From NCBI RefSeq assembly GCF_000425485.1, contig NZ_KE384383.1, positions 16,247 through 80,246 on the forward strand: a stretch of DNA of 64,000 bases. Reading direction: 5' to 3'. Of the stretch, positions 42,095-50,779 are shown in pieces. Position 1 is the first letter of the stretch, and each line of letters starts with the position of its first letter. Source of the stretch: Flavobacterium tegetincola DSM 22377 (lineage in GTDB: Bacteria; Bacteroidota; Bacteroidia; Flavobacteriales; Flavobacteriaceae). The translations under genes and the position numbers were made by a program. Below the pieces are notes generated by a model. It made no database searches, was not told the origin of the DNA, and worked only from the letters and a program-made list of their open reading frames with translations.

Positions 42095-42629
42095 AGGAGA
42101 TAAAGTTACCGTTTTGGATGATGCTATGGACGGAATTGTGGTTGCTACAAATGGCGATCAAATTACGGTGTTAACTACCGATGGATTTGAAATTAAGTTT
42201 GCTCCTAAAGAATTATTAAAAATCAGTGGCGACGAAATGAAGATGGGATTGGGAACCACGCCTGTTTCACTAATCTTACAAGAAAAGGAAATTCCTAAAC
42301 CGCGCTCCTTTGTAAAAGAGAAAAAATCCAAGAAAGAAATTCCTGTTCCAGAGTTCGATTTGCACATCGAAAAATTGGTCAAAAACTTCAGGGGAATGAA
42401 CAATTACGATATTTTGACGCTACAAACGGAAACGGCTCAACGCCATATCGAATTTGCCATACGAAACCGAATTCCTAAAATTGTATTTATTCACGGTGTA
42501 GGTGAAGGAGTTTTGAAAGCCGAACTGGATTTTTTATTAGGTCGTTACGATCAAGTTTCTTTTAAAGACGGTAATTATCAAAAGTACGGTTCAGGTGCTA
42601 CAGAAGTTTATTTTAAGCAGAATGTTTAA
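42081..42629 (+). CDS. DUF2027/Smr domain protein
   Basis: A 182-residue protein that begins MMFSKGDKVTVLDDAMDGIVV, an N-terminal beta-barrel-like DUF2027 domain with KPRSFVKEKKSKKEIPVPEFDLHIEKLVKNF, then a C-terminal Smr domain. The Smr motifs are FDLHIEKL, FVIHGVGEG (here FIHGVGEGVLKAEL) and YGSGATEVYF, as in MutS2 tails. Smr domains nick or bind branched DNA or RNA, so a nuclease or translation-quality role is possible. The start is 42081 or 42084, overlapping the previous gene by 11-14 bp; an upstream in-frame start at 42030 is unlikely. Confidence 0.88.
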   Translation: MMFSKGDKVTVLDDAMDGIVVATNGDQITVLTTDGFEIKFAPKELLKISGDEMKMGLGTTPVSLILQEKEIPKPRSFVKEKKSKKEIPVPEFDLHIEKLVKNFRGMNNYDILTLQTETAQRHIEFAIRNRIPKIVFIHGVGEGVLKAELDFLLGRYDQVSFKDGNYQKYGSGATEVYFKQNV

Positions 42630-42645
42630 AACAGTACTAAAATAG

Positions 42646-42685
42646 AAAAAGCCATTAAGAAATTTTATATTCTTAATGGCTTTTT
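42646..42685. terminator. Bidirectional terminator between Smr gene and the lipoprotein
   Basis: A perfect 16-bp stem (42646-42661 and 42670-42685) with T runs on both exits. Confidence 0.92.
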
Positions 42686-42704
42686 TATTGGAATTCAGCG
42701 ATGT

Positions 42705-43694
42705 TTAATTCATAGTTTCAAATTCTCCAAAGATATATTCAGCACCCATATCCACTTTTAAACTTCCTTTTGCTAATCTAATGTTCTTTAAAACAATGGT
42801 ATGTTTAAAGCCATTAGTGGAAGGTAATGAGGTTACTTCAATAATCCCGCTTTGATCGGCTATACCATTTTCTGCGGTAAAAAGTTCTTCAATTGCTGGA
42901 GTAGTTGGGGTTGGAATCGTACAGAAATACGCATCGGTTAACGATGAGGATGTAGCATTGAAAATAACGCGAGTCAATTTGTTATCTGCTGAAATAAGTC
43001 GCACTTTAGGACCTGCTGCTCCAGAGAAAAGAAAAGAGGCATCAGCGTCATTTAAGTCCAGAATAAGTGCTTGTTTGTCTAAATATTTAAATAGAAATGA
43101 AGTGTCATTTGCACACGATTTCAATCCTGTTAAACCTGAAAAAGGGGTAAATGCTTCAGCATCCGTTTGGTAAGTAACCTGTGTAAATGCCTCATTAATT
43201 TGTGTGCCTTCATCGCCCAACTCAAAAACTAAATTTTTAAAAGTCAGCGTGTGCAGGTAACCTGTTATTTGTGTGGCGCCATTGGCATCTGCCGCGCTTT
43301 TAAGTGCCGTGGTAGTAATGGTAATAGTTCCATCAGTGGCTTCACGTTCTTGAGTAACAATAGGACTAGATACTGGAACTGTGGAGCACATCGTGTTTGA
43401 TGTAACATCGCCTGAATATTCTCTATAAAGCAAGCGAACTTCAGCACTACTTATCGCTAATGTAAGTGGAGCTGAAGGTTGATCTGCAGTAATTTTATTT
43501 TCAAAACTCTTTTCTGGTAATTGAATAATTAGCGCGCGCTGGTCCTGAATTTTATAAATGAAAAAGTCAGATGTCCCGGTTGCACATGCTTGAGCATCAC
43601 TTGTATCGAAATCAAATGAAACTTGGGTCAAATCGCCGTCATCACAACTTGAAAATAATACAGTTATAAAAAGGAGAGCAAAAAAATTTTTCAT
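42705..43694 (-). CDS. Lipoprotein with an internal duplication
   Basis: A 329-residue lipoprotein, MKNFFALLFITVLFSSCDDGDLTQ, lipobox Cys at 17 followed by the surface-export signal DDGD. The mature part is two copies of a domain of about 140 residues: copy A about 36-165 (CATGTSDFFIYKIQDQRALIIQL to HTLTFKNLVFELGD) and copy B about 190-329 (CANDTSFLFKYLDKQALILDL to HTIVLKNIRLAKGSL). Each has a mid-domain Cys (MCSTVP; YFCTIP) that could pair with the first. I know no function. Confidence 0.8.
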   Translation of the reverse strand: MKNFFALLFITVLFSSCDDGDLTQVSFDFDTSDAQACATGTSDFFIYKIQDQRALIIQLPEKSFENKITADQPSAPLTLAISSAEVRLLYREYSGDVTSNTMCSTVPVSSPIVTQEREATDGTITITTTALKSAADANGATQITGYLHTLTFKNLVFELGDEGTQINEAFTQVTYQTDAEAFTPFSGLTGLKSCANDTSFLFKYLDKQALILDLNDADASFLFSGAAGPKVRLISADNKLTRVIFNATSSSLTDAYFCTIPTPTTPAIEELFTAENGIADQSGIIEVTSLPSTNGFKHTIVLKNIRLAKGSLKVDMGAEYIFGEFETMN

Positions 43695-43781
43695 TGGGCT
43701 TTTTTATTTGAAGCAAAAATAGGCAAAAAAACCACAACTAAGAATCTGCGAAGTCTAAAGCGTTGTTAAACCTAAAATTTA

Positions 43782-43789
43782 TAACTTTG
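43782..43789 (+). promoter_or_regulatory. Candidate -7 box touching the cysteine desulfurase start
   Basis: TAACTTTG ends 4 bp before the ATG at 43794 and has a TTG at 43763-43765 at roughly -33 spacing. It predicts a leaderless message. Confidence 0.5.
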
Positions 43790-43793
43790 CAAC

Positions 43794-44921
43794 ATGGAAA
43801 AAATATATTTGGACAATGCGGCAACTACGGCTTTGCGTCCGGAAGTCATTGCTGAAATGGTTTCTGTTTTACAAAATGATTTCGGAAATCCATCTTCTTC
43901 TCACAGTTTCGGTCGAAGTTCCAAAAGTAAATTAGAGCTTGCGCGAAAAACCATTGCGCAACTCCTAAACGTGTCTGCTCAAGAAATTATTTTTACTTCA
44001 GGTGCGACAGAAGCCAACAATTGGATTTTGAAAAATGCAGTCGAAAATCTGAATGTAAAGCGAATCATTACTTCAAAAATAGAACACCACGCCGTTTTAC
44101 ATGCGGTAGAACATTTGCAAAGGCAACACCAAATTCAAGTTGATTTTTTAAAAATTAAGGCAGACGGAAGTATTGATATCAATCATTTAATGGAATTGTT
44201 GAGTCAAGATATCTCCACAATGGTTTCCTTGATGCATGTCAATAATGAAATTGGAACCGTATTAGATTTGGCTGAAATTGCTTTAATTTGTAAACAACAT
44301 TCGGTGTATTTTCATTCTGATGCGGTGCAATCTGTAGGAAAAATGAAACTGGATTTGCAAGAAGTAACTGTTGATTTTCTCGTGGCAACAGCTCATAAAT
44401 TTCATGGACCAAAAGGAATAGGTTTTGCATTTATCCGAAAAGGAACCGCAATACATCCCATTTTCCATGGTGGCGAACAAGAAAAAGGAAGCCGACCTGG
44501 AACGGAATCATTACACAATATTGTAGGAATGGCAAAAGCCATGCAGTTGTCCTACCAAAATTTAGATTCGGATCGGAATCAAATTCAGGAATTGAAAAAA
44601 TATACGGTAGCACAATTTGAAAAACATTTTCCAGAAGTACAATTCAACGGTAATAGTGAAAAAACATTTTATACGATTCTAAATGTTCAGTTGCCACTTG
44701 ACGCTTCAAAAAGCAGCATGTTACTTTTTACTTTGGATATGAAGGGAATTGCAGTTTCCCGTGGAAGTGCTTGTCAATCCGGAAGTGCACGACCGTCTCA
44801 TGTTTTAGCTGAATTTTTAAATCAGGAAGCACTTTTAAAGCCGTCAATTCGGATTTCGTTCAGTCATCTTTCCACCCAGAAAGAAGTGGATCGTTTAATA
44901 GAAGCTTTGCTTGCTGTATAA
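43794..44921 (+). CDS. Cysteine desulfurase (NifS/IscS-like)
   Basis: Removes sulfur from cysteine, leaving alanine and a persulfide for iron-sulfur clusters or tRNA thiolation. The PLP protein has 375 residues: MEKIYLDNAATTALRPEVI, SGATEANNWILKNAVEN (about 70-86), IEHHAVLHAVEHL, HSDAVQSVGKMKLD, the Schiff-base Lys in VATAHKFHGPKGIGF near 203, and the catalytic Cys in SRGSACQSGSARPSHVL near 322. The short Cys loop with SACQSG marks the IscS/NifS group I type. No iscU is adjacent. ruvX follows after 16 bp. Confidence 0.93.
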   Translation: MEKIYLDNAATTALRPEVIAEMVSVLQNDFGNPSSSHSFGRSSKSKLELARKTIAQLLNVSAQEIIFTSGATEANNWILKNAVENLNVKRIITSKIEHHAVLHAVEHLQRQHQIQVDFLKIKADGSIDINHLMELLSQDISTMVSLMHVNNEIGTVLDLAEIALICKQHSVYFHSDAVQSVGKMKLDLQEVTVDFLVATAHKFHGPKGIGFAFIRKGTAIHPIFHGGEQEKGSRPGTESLHNIVGMAKAMQLSYQNLDSDRNQIQELKKYTVAQFEKHFPEVQFNGNSEKTFYTILNVQLPLDASKSSMLLFTLDMKGIAVSRGSACQSGSARPSHVLAEFLNQEALLKPSIRISFSHLSTQKEVDRLIEALLAV

Positions 44922-44937
44922 TTTTAAAGAAATAAAA

Positions 44938-45351
44938 ATGCCAAGAATTCTCGCCATCGATTACGGACTAAAACGCACAGGAATTGCAGTTACAGACGAA
45001 ATGCAAATTATAGCTTCCGGATTAACTACGGTAGAATCTCCAACATTAATTGCGTTTTTAAAAACATATTTCACTCAAGAAAAGGTAGAGAAAGTGCTCA
45101 TCGGCGAACCCAAACAAATGAACGGACTGCCTTCTGAAAGTGCTGTGATTATTGAGAAATTCATTCTTGAGTTTGTCAAAGTTTTTCCAGAGATGACTGT
45201 GGTTCGCGTAGACGAACGTTTTACTTCTAAAATGGCGTTTCAAACCATGATTGATTCTGGACTTAAGAAAAAACAACGACAGAACAAAGCGCTGATTGAT
45301 GAAATTGCAGCTACTATTTTGTTGCAGGATTATTTGGGAAGGAAGTTTTAA
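44938..45351 (+). CDS. ruvX: Pre-16S rRNA nuclease / RuvX (YqgF) family
   Basis: A putative RNase H-fold endonuclease of 137 residues, proposed to mature the 5' end of 16S rRNA or to resolve Holliday junctions. Motifs: PRILAIDYGLKRTGIAVTDE (about 2-21, first Asp near 7), IGEPKQMNGLPSESA (about 59-73) and RVDERFTSKMAFQTMID (about 92-108), with the DEIAATILLQDYL end. The start at 44938 (MPRIL) is preferred over an upstream in-frame start at 44911 that overlaps the desulfurase. In many flavobacteria ruvX precedes def; here two other genes lie between. Confidence 0.92.
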   Translation: MPRILAIDYGLKRTGIAVTDEMQIIASGLTTVESPTLIAFLKTYFTQEKVEKVLIGEPKQMNGLPSESAVIIEKFILEFVKVFPEMTVVRVDERFTSKMAFQTMIDSGLKKKQRQNKALIDEIAATILLQDYLGRKF

Positions 45352-45432
45352 CTGCGAAAGTATTTTCAATGTATATTTGCGATAGAAGAAGTATCTTAAA
45401 CGCAGTATTTATTCATTATTTTCAACTGACCC

Positions 45433-46287
45433 ATGAAAAAAATTTCTACATTTTTAATTGTTGTGTTCGTATTGACAATCGCTGTTTCTTGTAAATCAAA
45501 AGTACTCGTAGCGGATATTGCACCCCAATATTTTACCGATTCAATTTACAGCACGAGTTTGTCAGAATACAGAAAGCATAATGTGTACCTGCCACTGAAT
45601 TTTAATAAACGAAAAAAATATCCAATAATTTATACAACTGATGGAAGCGCAATTTCAAGTGACGGTCTAATAAAAAAAGCATTAGATTCTTTAATTGGAA
45701 ATAAAATTATTAAACCTGTAGTTTTAATTGAAAGCTTTTCAAAACACAAGATTGCTGATTCTAGTGGAACCTTTGGTGATGGAAAGAAAGTATACCTTCA
45801 ATATAGAAATTTTGAGTACATCAATAATTATCAAAATGTTGCTCCAAATCCACTATTAGAAAATCGATTTAAAAACCACATGACCTATTTTAAAGATGAA
45901 TTAATTTCCTCAGTTGAAGGTAAATTGACTGAAAAAATAAAGAGGAAGGACCGTTATTTTTACGGATATTCAAATGGAGCAGGTTTCGGATTGAGTTTAC
46001 TGAATACGCATCCGGATCTCATCGGAACCTATCTTTGTTTTTCGACTTTTGGCGGCGATGTTCAAACAAATAATTGGAATAAAGACGTTCATTATCCTAC
46101 TTTGTACTTGAAATTCGGAAAAAATGAACCTACATTTTTAAAAGAGGACGCGGATTTTCTAAAAGCTAAATATGATGATTTAAATGCTTTTATCGATATC
46201 GAAGAATTTGACGGAGGACACGATTGGAAAAAATGGAACAAAGGATTTATAGAAACCGTACTTAAATTATTCGCTGAAAAGAAATAA
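45433..46287 (+). CDS. Esterase-type alpha/beta-hydrolase lipoprotein
   Basis: A 284-residue exported protein with a lipoprotein signal MKKISTFLIVVFVLTIAVSCKSK, lipobox Cys at 20. The hydrolase core has the nucleophile elbow GYSNGAGFGLSLL (about 182-194, Ser184), DGGHDW near 262 with the catalytic His, and an acidic residue between. It resembles the enterochelin-esterase/acetyl-esterase group of alpha/beta-hydrolases (PF00756). The natural ester is unknown. It lies between ruvX and the divergent FUSC gene. Confidence 0.82.
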   Translation: MKKISTFLIVVFVLTIAVSCKSKVLVADIAPQYFTDSIYSTSLSEYRKHNVYLPLNFNKRKKYPIIYTTDGSAISSDGLIKKALDSLIGNKIIKPVVLIESFSKHKIADSSGTFGDGKKVYLQYRNFEYINNYQNVAPNPLLENRFKNHMTYFKDELISSVEGKLTEKIKRKDRYFYGYSNGAGFGLSLLNTHPDLIGTYLCFSTFGGDVQTNNWNKDVHYPTLYLKFGKNEPTFLKEDADFLKAKYDDLNAFIDIEEFDGGHDWKKWNKGFIETVLKLFAEKK

Positions 46288-46344
46288 AAAGTTGCGGTCT
46301 CATTTAATAATTGTTACGCCTTTGCAAATTTTACGCAGAAAACT

Positions 46345-48558
46345 TTAATCACTTTCCACCAATTTCCGACTCGCTTTCAATACACTTTCTGATAGGTTAC
46401 TCAACCAAATCAACTGCTCAAGAACCAACTGGGCTTCTTGCATTTTCAATTGAAATTCTTCTTCGTTTGCGCTATTTGCTCTAATTTCTTTTGAACGGAT
46501 ATTTTTTAGTTCCACAAAGCGAACTTCCAGATCAATCTTTTGATACGGTTCAATCGGTTTTTTTGCGGTAGCATTTAAGACGTCCATTGCGGCATTTAGA
46601 TTTTTCAAAGCCGCATCCACCACTACATTAAATGCGTCAGAGGCTTTAGTGGTTTTGTGCGTTTGAATGTACGTTCCTAAAGAAGCAGACGATGAAACAA
46701 GTGAATAATTCAATTCCACTAACTTGTACAATTGAGGCAATTGCTTTTGTTTGGACTTTGGTTCTTGCGTCATTCTTTGAAATGAATTCATTAAATTCCC
46801 GATTTCAATAAAGGCAAATTTCCGCGCAATCTTATAAGAGGTAGTTACTTCGCCTTTCTTATTGTAAAATTCAGATATTTCTTTCAAGTAATGATAATTC
46901 GCTTTAATCGATTTTTTAAGGAAAACCCGAACATTCAGGAATTCCCAAGAAGGCCACAAGAGGTAATTTGCCGCAAAGGCTAAAGTAGCACCAATTAATG
47001 TATCCATGATTCTAAATTGCACCACATCGCGCACATTTGGCGTAAGCATTGCGTAAATAAATACTACATAAATGGTGACAAAGGTAGCTCCAACCTTATA
47101 ATTGGTTTGCGTAAAAGTAAATCCCAGAAGCATAGCGATTACTGCAAAAACACTTATTGCCACTTGATTTTGTACAAAAGTGATTACTCCAAAGGCGATC
47201 ACTCCTCCTAAAATCGTTCCAAAAATACGTTCATAAGAGCGTTGTTTTGTCAAACCATAACCCGGACGTAGAATTACTACAATGGTCAATAAAATCCAAT
47301 AGACTTTTTCAACTGAAATCAAATGTCCAATCACAATTCCTGCAAAAATAGTCAAAGTCAACCGCAGCGAATGTCTAAAAATAGTAGAGGAAAAACTTAA
47401 ATTATTTTGCAGCGTACTCCATGGGTAATAGAGTGGTGTTAAAAATTTTTCTAAATCTTTTTCAATTCCTTTGGTATCCTGTTTGTCAATTGGCGCTGTA
47501 AAAGCCCGTTCTAAAACCTTGATTTTTTCAATTTGACGTTCCACATAATCCCGCATGTTGGAAAGCATAAGCACGCCTTCATGAGATTCATCAATTCCAA
47601 CGGTGTTTTGGTACGCTGAAATTGCACTTTCTAAAATTTCTAAATCATTAAAGAGTTGGTGTGTGGACGCGTACTTTTTATTTTGCTCAATGGATAGTGA
47701 AATCCGCTTTAAAGTGGTAGCTAAATTATAGGCCAGGTCTTGATAATTCTTTAAAATTTGGGGATGATTGCTGAATTTTTCGTTGAATTTCTGGTGGTTG
47801 AATGAAGTGGACAATGCCAATTCCAAAATTTCCAAAAGCGATACAAATACTAACAGCATCTTCCGGTTTTGATTGGATCCTCCGGAATTGGAACGATTAC
47901 GGATTAAAATTTCCCGAATATTCTCGTGGGTAGTATTTAATTCTACTTGCAGCAGTAACTGACTCTTAATAATTGCTTCTCTTGGTGCTTCGGTGTCCCA
48001 TAAATCGCCACGCAGGTTGAGGTACTTGGAGGTCAATTCTAAACATTCTGCAATTTGTAATTCTACATACCTAAAAGGTCTGATTCTATAAAAAATGAGC
48101 GAAACCAGTAAGTAGAATAATCCACCTCCTACAATGTATCCGCCATTGATAAAGATAGAAACGCCTTGCTGCACGTGTCCTGTAGCCAAAGCAATAGATA
48201 ATAATCCGGAGAAAGATACCATCGTAGCACGTTGTCCATAGACAGAAATCATCGACAGGAAAAATAATGCAACGGCTAAAAATGGGTAAAAGATATAGGG
48301 ATAAGGATCGAGTAAACTGACTAAAACGGCCGCACTCACGATGATTAAGATGGCCACTAATATCCCGTTAATTTTATGTTTTAAATTACTTGGAATGTCA
48401 CTTGGATAGGTTAAAATAGCTCCTAATGCAAAGGAGAAGCCTACCTGAAATAAGTCAAGGTAAGCAAAAAAGACCACAGGAATTACCGCCGCAACTGTAA
48501 TTTTAAGTGCATTGGTAAAATTGGTTTGAGCAGTAAATTTTTGGACAGATTTGAACAT
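46345..48558 (-). CDS. FUSC-family membrane protein (YccS/YhfK-like)
   Basis: A 737-residue protein from the ATG at 48558. Two blocks of about five or six membrane segments (about 20-165 and 400-520) are separated by a cytoplasmic domain (about 170-390), with a second soluble C-terminal domain of about 200 residues. The patterns, LKITVAAVIPVVFFAYLDLFQVGFSFALGAILTYPSDIP and the second-half WILLTIVVILRPGYGLTKQRSYERIFGTILGGVIAF, fit the fusaric-acid-resistance-like FUSC family. It may export aromatic acids or other small molecules. A -7 box overlaps the upstream in-frame ATG at 48567, so the start at 48558 is preferred. Confidence 0.86.
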   Translation of the reverse strand: MFKSVQKFTAQTNFTNALKITVAAVIPVVFFAYLDLFQVGFSFALGAILTYPSDIPSNLKHKINGILVAILIIVSAAVLVSLLDPYPYIFYPFLAVALFFLSMISVYGQRATMVSFSGLLSIALATGHVQQGVSIFINGGYIVGGGLFYLLVSLIFYRIRPFRYVELQIAECLELTSKYLNLRGDLWDTEAPREAIIKSQLLLQVELNTTHENIREILIRNRSNSGGSNQNRKMLLVFVSLLEILELALSTSFNHQKFNEKFSNHPQILKNYQDLAYNLATTLKRISLSIEQNKKYASTHQLFNDLEILESAISAYQNTVGIDESHEGVLMLSNMRDYVERQIEKIKVLERAFTAPIDKQDTKGIEKDLEKFLTPLYYPWSTLQNNLSFSSTIFRHSLRLTLTIFAGIVIGHLISVEKVYWILLTIVVILRPGYGLTKQRSYERIFGTILGGVIAFGVITFVQNQVAISVFAVIAMLLGFTFTQTNYKVGATFVTIYVVFIYAMLTPNVRDVVQFRIMDTLIGATLAFAANYLLWPSWEFLNVRVFLKKSIKANYHYLKEISEFYNKKGEVTTSYKIARKFAFIEIGNLMNSFQRMTQEPKSKQKQLPQLYKLVELNYSLVSSSASLGTYIQTHKTTKASDAFNVVVDAALKNLNAAMDVLNATAKKPIEPYQKIDLEVRFVELKNIRSKEIRANSANEEEFQLKMQEAQLVLEQLIWLSNLSESVLKASRKLVESD

Positions 48559-48564
48559 AGTATG

Positions 48565-48572
48565 CAAAGATA
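48565..48572 (-). promoter_or_regulatory. Candidate -7 box just upstream of the FUSC gene
   Basis: Minus-strand TATCTTTG lies 6 bp before the ATG at 48558 and overlaps the alternative ATG at 48567, so it decides the start and predicts a very short or absent leader. Confidence 0.45.
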
Positions 48573-48660
48573 GAATCTAACGCTGTTAAAGTTTTATAAA
48601 AATAGAGAATTAAAAAGATTCTATATTACGAAAAGGCTGTTTTCTATTATCTTTTTTCAC

Positions 48661-48668
48661 TATTTTTG
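48661..48668 (+). promoter_or_regulatory. Candidate -7 box for def
   Basis: TATTTTTG matches TAnnTTTG and lies 65 bp before the ATG at 48734. Confidence 0.45.
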
Positions 48669-48733
48669 CCGTCCAATATTAGCGGCAAGTTGCTTTGCGA
48701 TAAGCTGAATTAGTATAAATTAATACGTTAAAA

Positions 48734-49324
48734 ATGATTTTACCTATAATAGGATACGGCGATCCAGTGCTTCGAAAAGTAGGAGTGGACATTGATGTTA
48801 ACGATCCTACCATCAAGGAAACTATTGCCAATATGTATGAAACCATGTACAATGCACATGGCGTAGGACTTGCGGCTCCTCAAGTTGGTTTGCCCATTCG
48901 TCTTTTTGTAATTGATACGACACCTTTTAGTGACGATGAAGATTTGGAAGAAGAAGAGCAAATGCAATTGAAAGATTTTAAACAAACATTTATCAATGCC
49001 AAAATTATAAAAGAAGAAGGCGAGGAGTGGGGTTTTAATGAAGGTTGCTTGAGCATTCCAGAAGTGCGTGAGGATGTATATCGTCATGAAAGAATTACAA
49101 TTGAATATTTGGACGAAGATTTCAACAAGAAAACGGAAGTATATGATGGTCTGATTGCTCGCGTAATTCAACATGAGTACGATCACATTGAAGGTATCTT
49201 ATTTACAGATTTAATTTCTTCGTTGAAAAAACAATTGATCAAGAAAAGGCTAGCCAATATTATGGAAGGGAAAACTCGTCCTGACTATAAGATGAAATTT
49301 GCCTCACCAAAAAAAGGGAGATAA
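48734..49324 (+). CDS. def: Peptide deformylase
   Basis: Removes the formyl group from new proteins' N-terminal Met. The 196-residue enzyme has all three motifs: HGVGLAAPQVG (about 39-49), EGCLSIPEV (about 101-109) and HEYDHIEG (about 144-151), with the metal ligands Cys and the two His. A short acidic insertion DDEDLEEEEQMQLKD (about 69-83) is typical of Bacteroidota deformylases. It heads the run def, DUF5606, mazG. Confidence 0.95.
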   Translation: MILPIIGYGDPVLRKVGVDIDVNDPTIKETIANMYETMYNAHGVGLAAPQVGLPIRLFVIDTTPFSDDEDLEEEEQMQLKDFKQTFINAKIIKEEGEEWGFNEGCLSIPEVREDVYRHERITIEYLDEDFNKKTEVYDGLIARVIQHEYDHIEGILFTDLISSLKKQLIKKRLANIMEGKTRPDYKMKFASPKKGR

Positions 49325-49372
49325 ACTCTTTTCAGCAGAATAATAAAATTTATAACCACATATATTTAAAAA

Positions 49373-49804
49373 ATGAAGTTAGATAAAATATTAGCAATTT
49401 CTGGAAAACCAGGATTATACTTATTGCAAGTTCAAACGCGTTCAGGATTTGTAGCAGAATCATTGACAGACGGAAAAAAAATTACAGTAGGTTTGAGAAG
49501 TAACGTAAGTTTACTTTCTGAAATTTCAATGTACACCAACACAGAAGAAAAACCTTTGGTTGAAGTAATGAGAAACATTGCGACTAAAGAAAATGAAGGT
49601 CCATCTATTTCGCATAAAGAAGATAACGCAACTTTGTTGGCTTACTTTGAAGAAGTTTTGCCAGATTACGACAGAGATCGAGTATATCCATCGGATGTGA
49701 AAAAAGTAATCAACTGGTACAACATTTTGCAAGCAAAAGGAATGGTAAGCAAAGAAGCTCCCGTTAAAGAAGTTGCAAAAGAAGAAGAAGTTACAAAAGA
49801 GTAA
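49373..49804 (+). CDS. DUF5606 family protein
   Basis: A 143-residue protein found beside def in many Bacteroidota. It begins MKLDKILAISGKPGLYLLQVQTRSGFVAESLTDGKKITVG, a small beta-rich domain (about 1-60), followed by a helical region and VYPSDVKKVINWYNILQAKGMV. The tail KEVAKEEEVTKE is charged and low-complexity. No biochemical function is known. A hairpin with T-rich 3' side follows before mazG. Confidence 0.9.
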   Translation: MKLDKILAISGKPGLYLLQVQTRSGFVAESLTDGKKITVGLRSNVSLLSEISMYTNTEEKPLVEVMRNIATKENEGPSISHKEDNATLLAYFEEVLPDYDRDRVYPSDVKKVINWYNILQAKGMVSKEAPVKEVAKEEEVTKE

Positions 49805-49826
49805 TTTTTTTAATCCTTATAATTTT

Positions 49827-49857
49827 AATCCTGTTGGGAATTTTTCCTAGCAGGATT
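49827..49857 (+). terminator. Probable terminator between DUF5606 and mazG
   Basis: AATCCTG (49827-49833) pairs with CAGGATT (49851-49857), with a further inner GGGAA/TTTCC pairing. The T tract is interrupted, so read-through to mazG is likely. Confidence 0.55.
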
Positions 49858-49883
49858 TCTTATTTTTACAAAAACCTATTTTT

Positions 49884-50657
49884 ATGAATACGAGAGAAAT
49901 CCAACTGCAGTCCTTTAGTCGATTATTAGATATTATGGACGATTTGCGTGCCAAATGTCCCTGGGATATGAAGCAAACCATGCAAACCTTGCGTCATCTA
50001 ACTATTGAAGAAACCTACGAACTGGGCGACGCTATTTTGGACAATGACTTGCAAGAAATAAAAAAGGAATTAGGAGATGTTTTACTTCATATTGTTTTTT
50101 ATTCAAAAATAGGAAGCGAAACCAATTCGTTTGACATTGCCGATGTTTGCAATGAAATTTGTGAAAAACTCATCCATCGTCACCCCCATATTTACGGCGA
50201 TGTAGTGGTGGAAGATGAAGAAGAAGTAAAACGCAACTGGGAAAAACTGAAATTAAAAGAAGGTAAGAAATCGGTTCTTGAAGGTGTGCCAAAAAGTTTG
50301 CCCGCTTTAGTAAAAGCATCACGCATCCAAGACAAAGTAAAAGGAGTTGGTTTTGACTGGGATGAACCCGAACAAGTTTGGGAAAAAGTCCAAGAAGAAC
50401 TGCAAGAGTTTAGAGATGAAGTAGCCGTGGGACATCAAGAAAACATGGAAGCCGAGTTTGGCGATGTACTTTTTTCAATGATTAACTACGCTCGTTTTCT
50501 AAAGATAAATCCCGAAGATGCCTTAGAACGTACCAATAAAAAATTCATCAAACGCTTTCAATATTTAGAAAGTAAAGCAGGCGAACTTGGGAAATCCTTG
50601 TCCGACATGAGCCTTGCCGAAATGGACGTTTTTTGGGAAGAAGCGAAGAGGATGTAG
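49884..50657 (+). CDS. mazG: Nucleoside triphosphate pyrophosphohydrolase
   Basis: Hydrolyses NTPs and dNTPs to monophosphates and pyrophosphate. The 257-residue protein has two MazG domains. The first holds LRAKCPWDMKQTMQTLRHLTIEETYEL (about 17-43) with the metal-binding ExxE and ELGDVLLHIVF (about 63-73), and the second GVGFDWDEPEQVWEKVQEELQEFRDEV with EFGDVLFSMINYARF near 195. The length and the CPWD motif are those of the E. coli-type long MazG. It ends before the 21-bp repeat array. Confidence 0.93.
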   Translation: MNTREIQLQSFSRLLDIMDDLRAKCPWDMKQTMQTLRHLTIEETYELGDAILDNDLQEIKKELGDVLLHIVFYSKIGSETNSFDIADVCNEICEKLIHRHPHIYGDVVVEDEEEVKRNWEKLKLKEGKKSVLEGVPKSLPALVKASRIQDKVKGVGFDWDEPEQVWEKVQEELQEFRDEVAVGHQENMEAEFGDVLFSMINYARFLKINPEDALERTNKKFIKRFQYLESKAGELGKSLSDMSLAEMDVFWEEAKRM

Positions 50658-50779
50658 GCTTCATGGAAGATCTACAAATAAATAGCTATCCGCTGGCATT
50701 TTTATTTTTCCAACTTTAATGGATTTCCATCACGATGCAGTACCTATTAAACGATCGTAATAAAAGAACCTCTAAGGCA

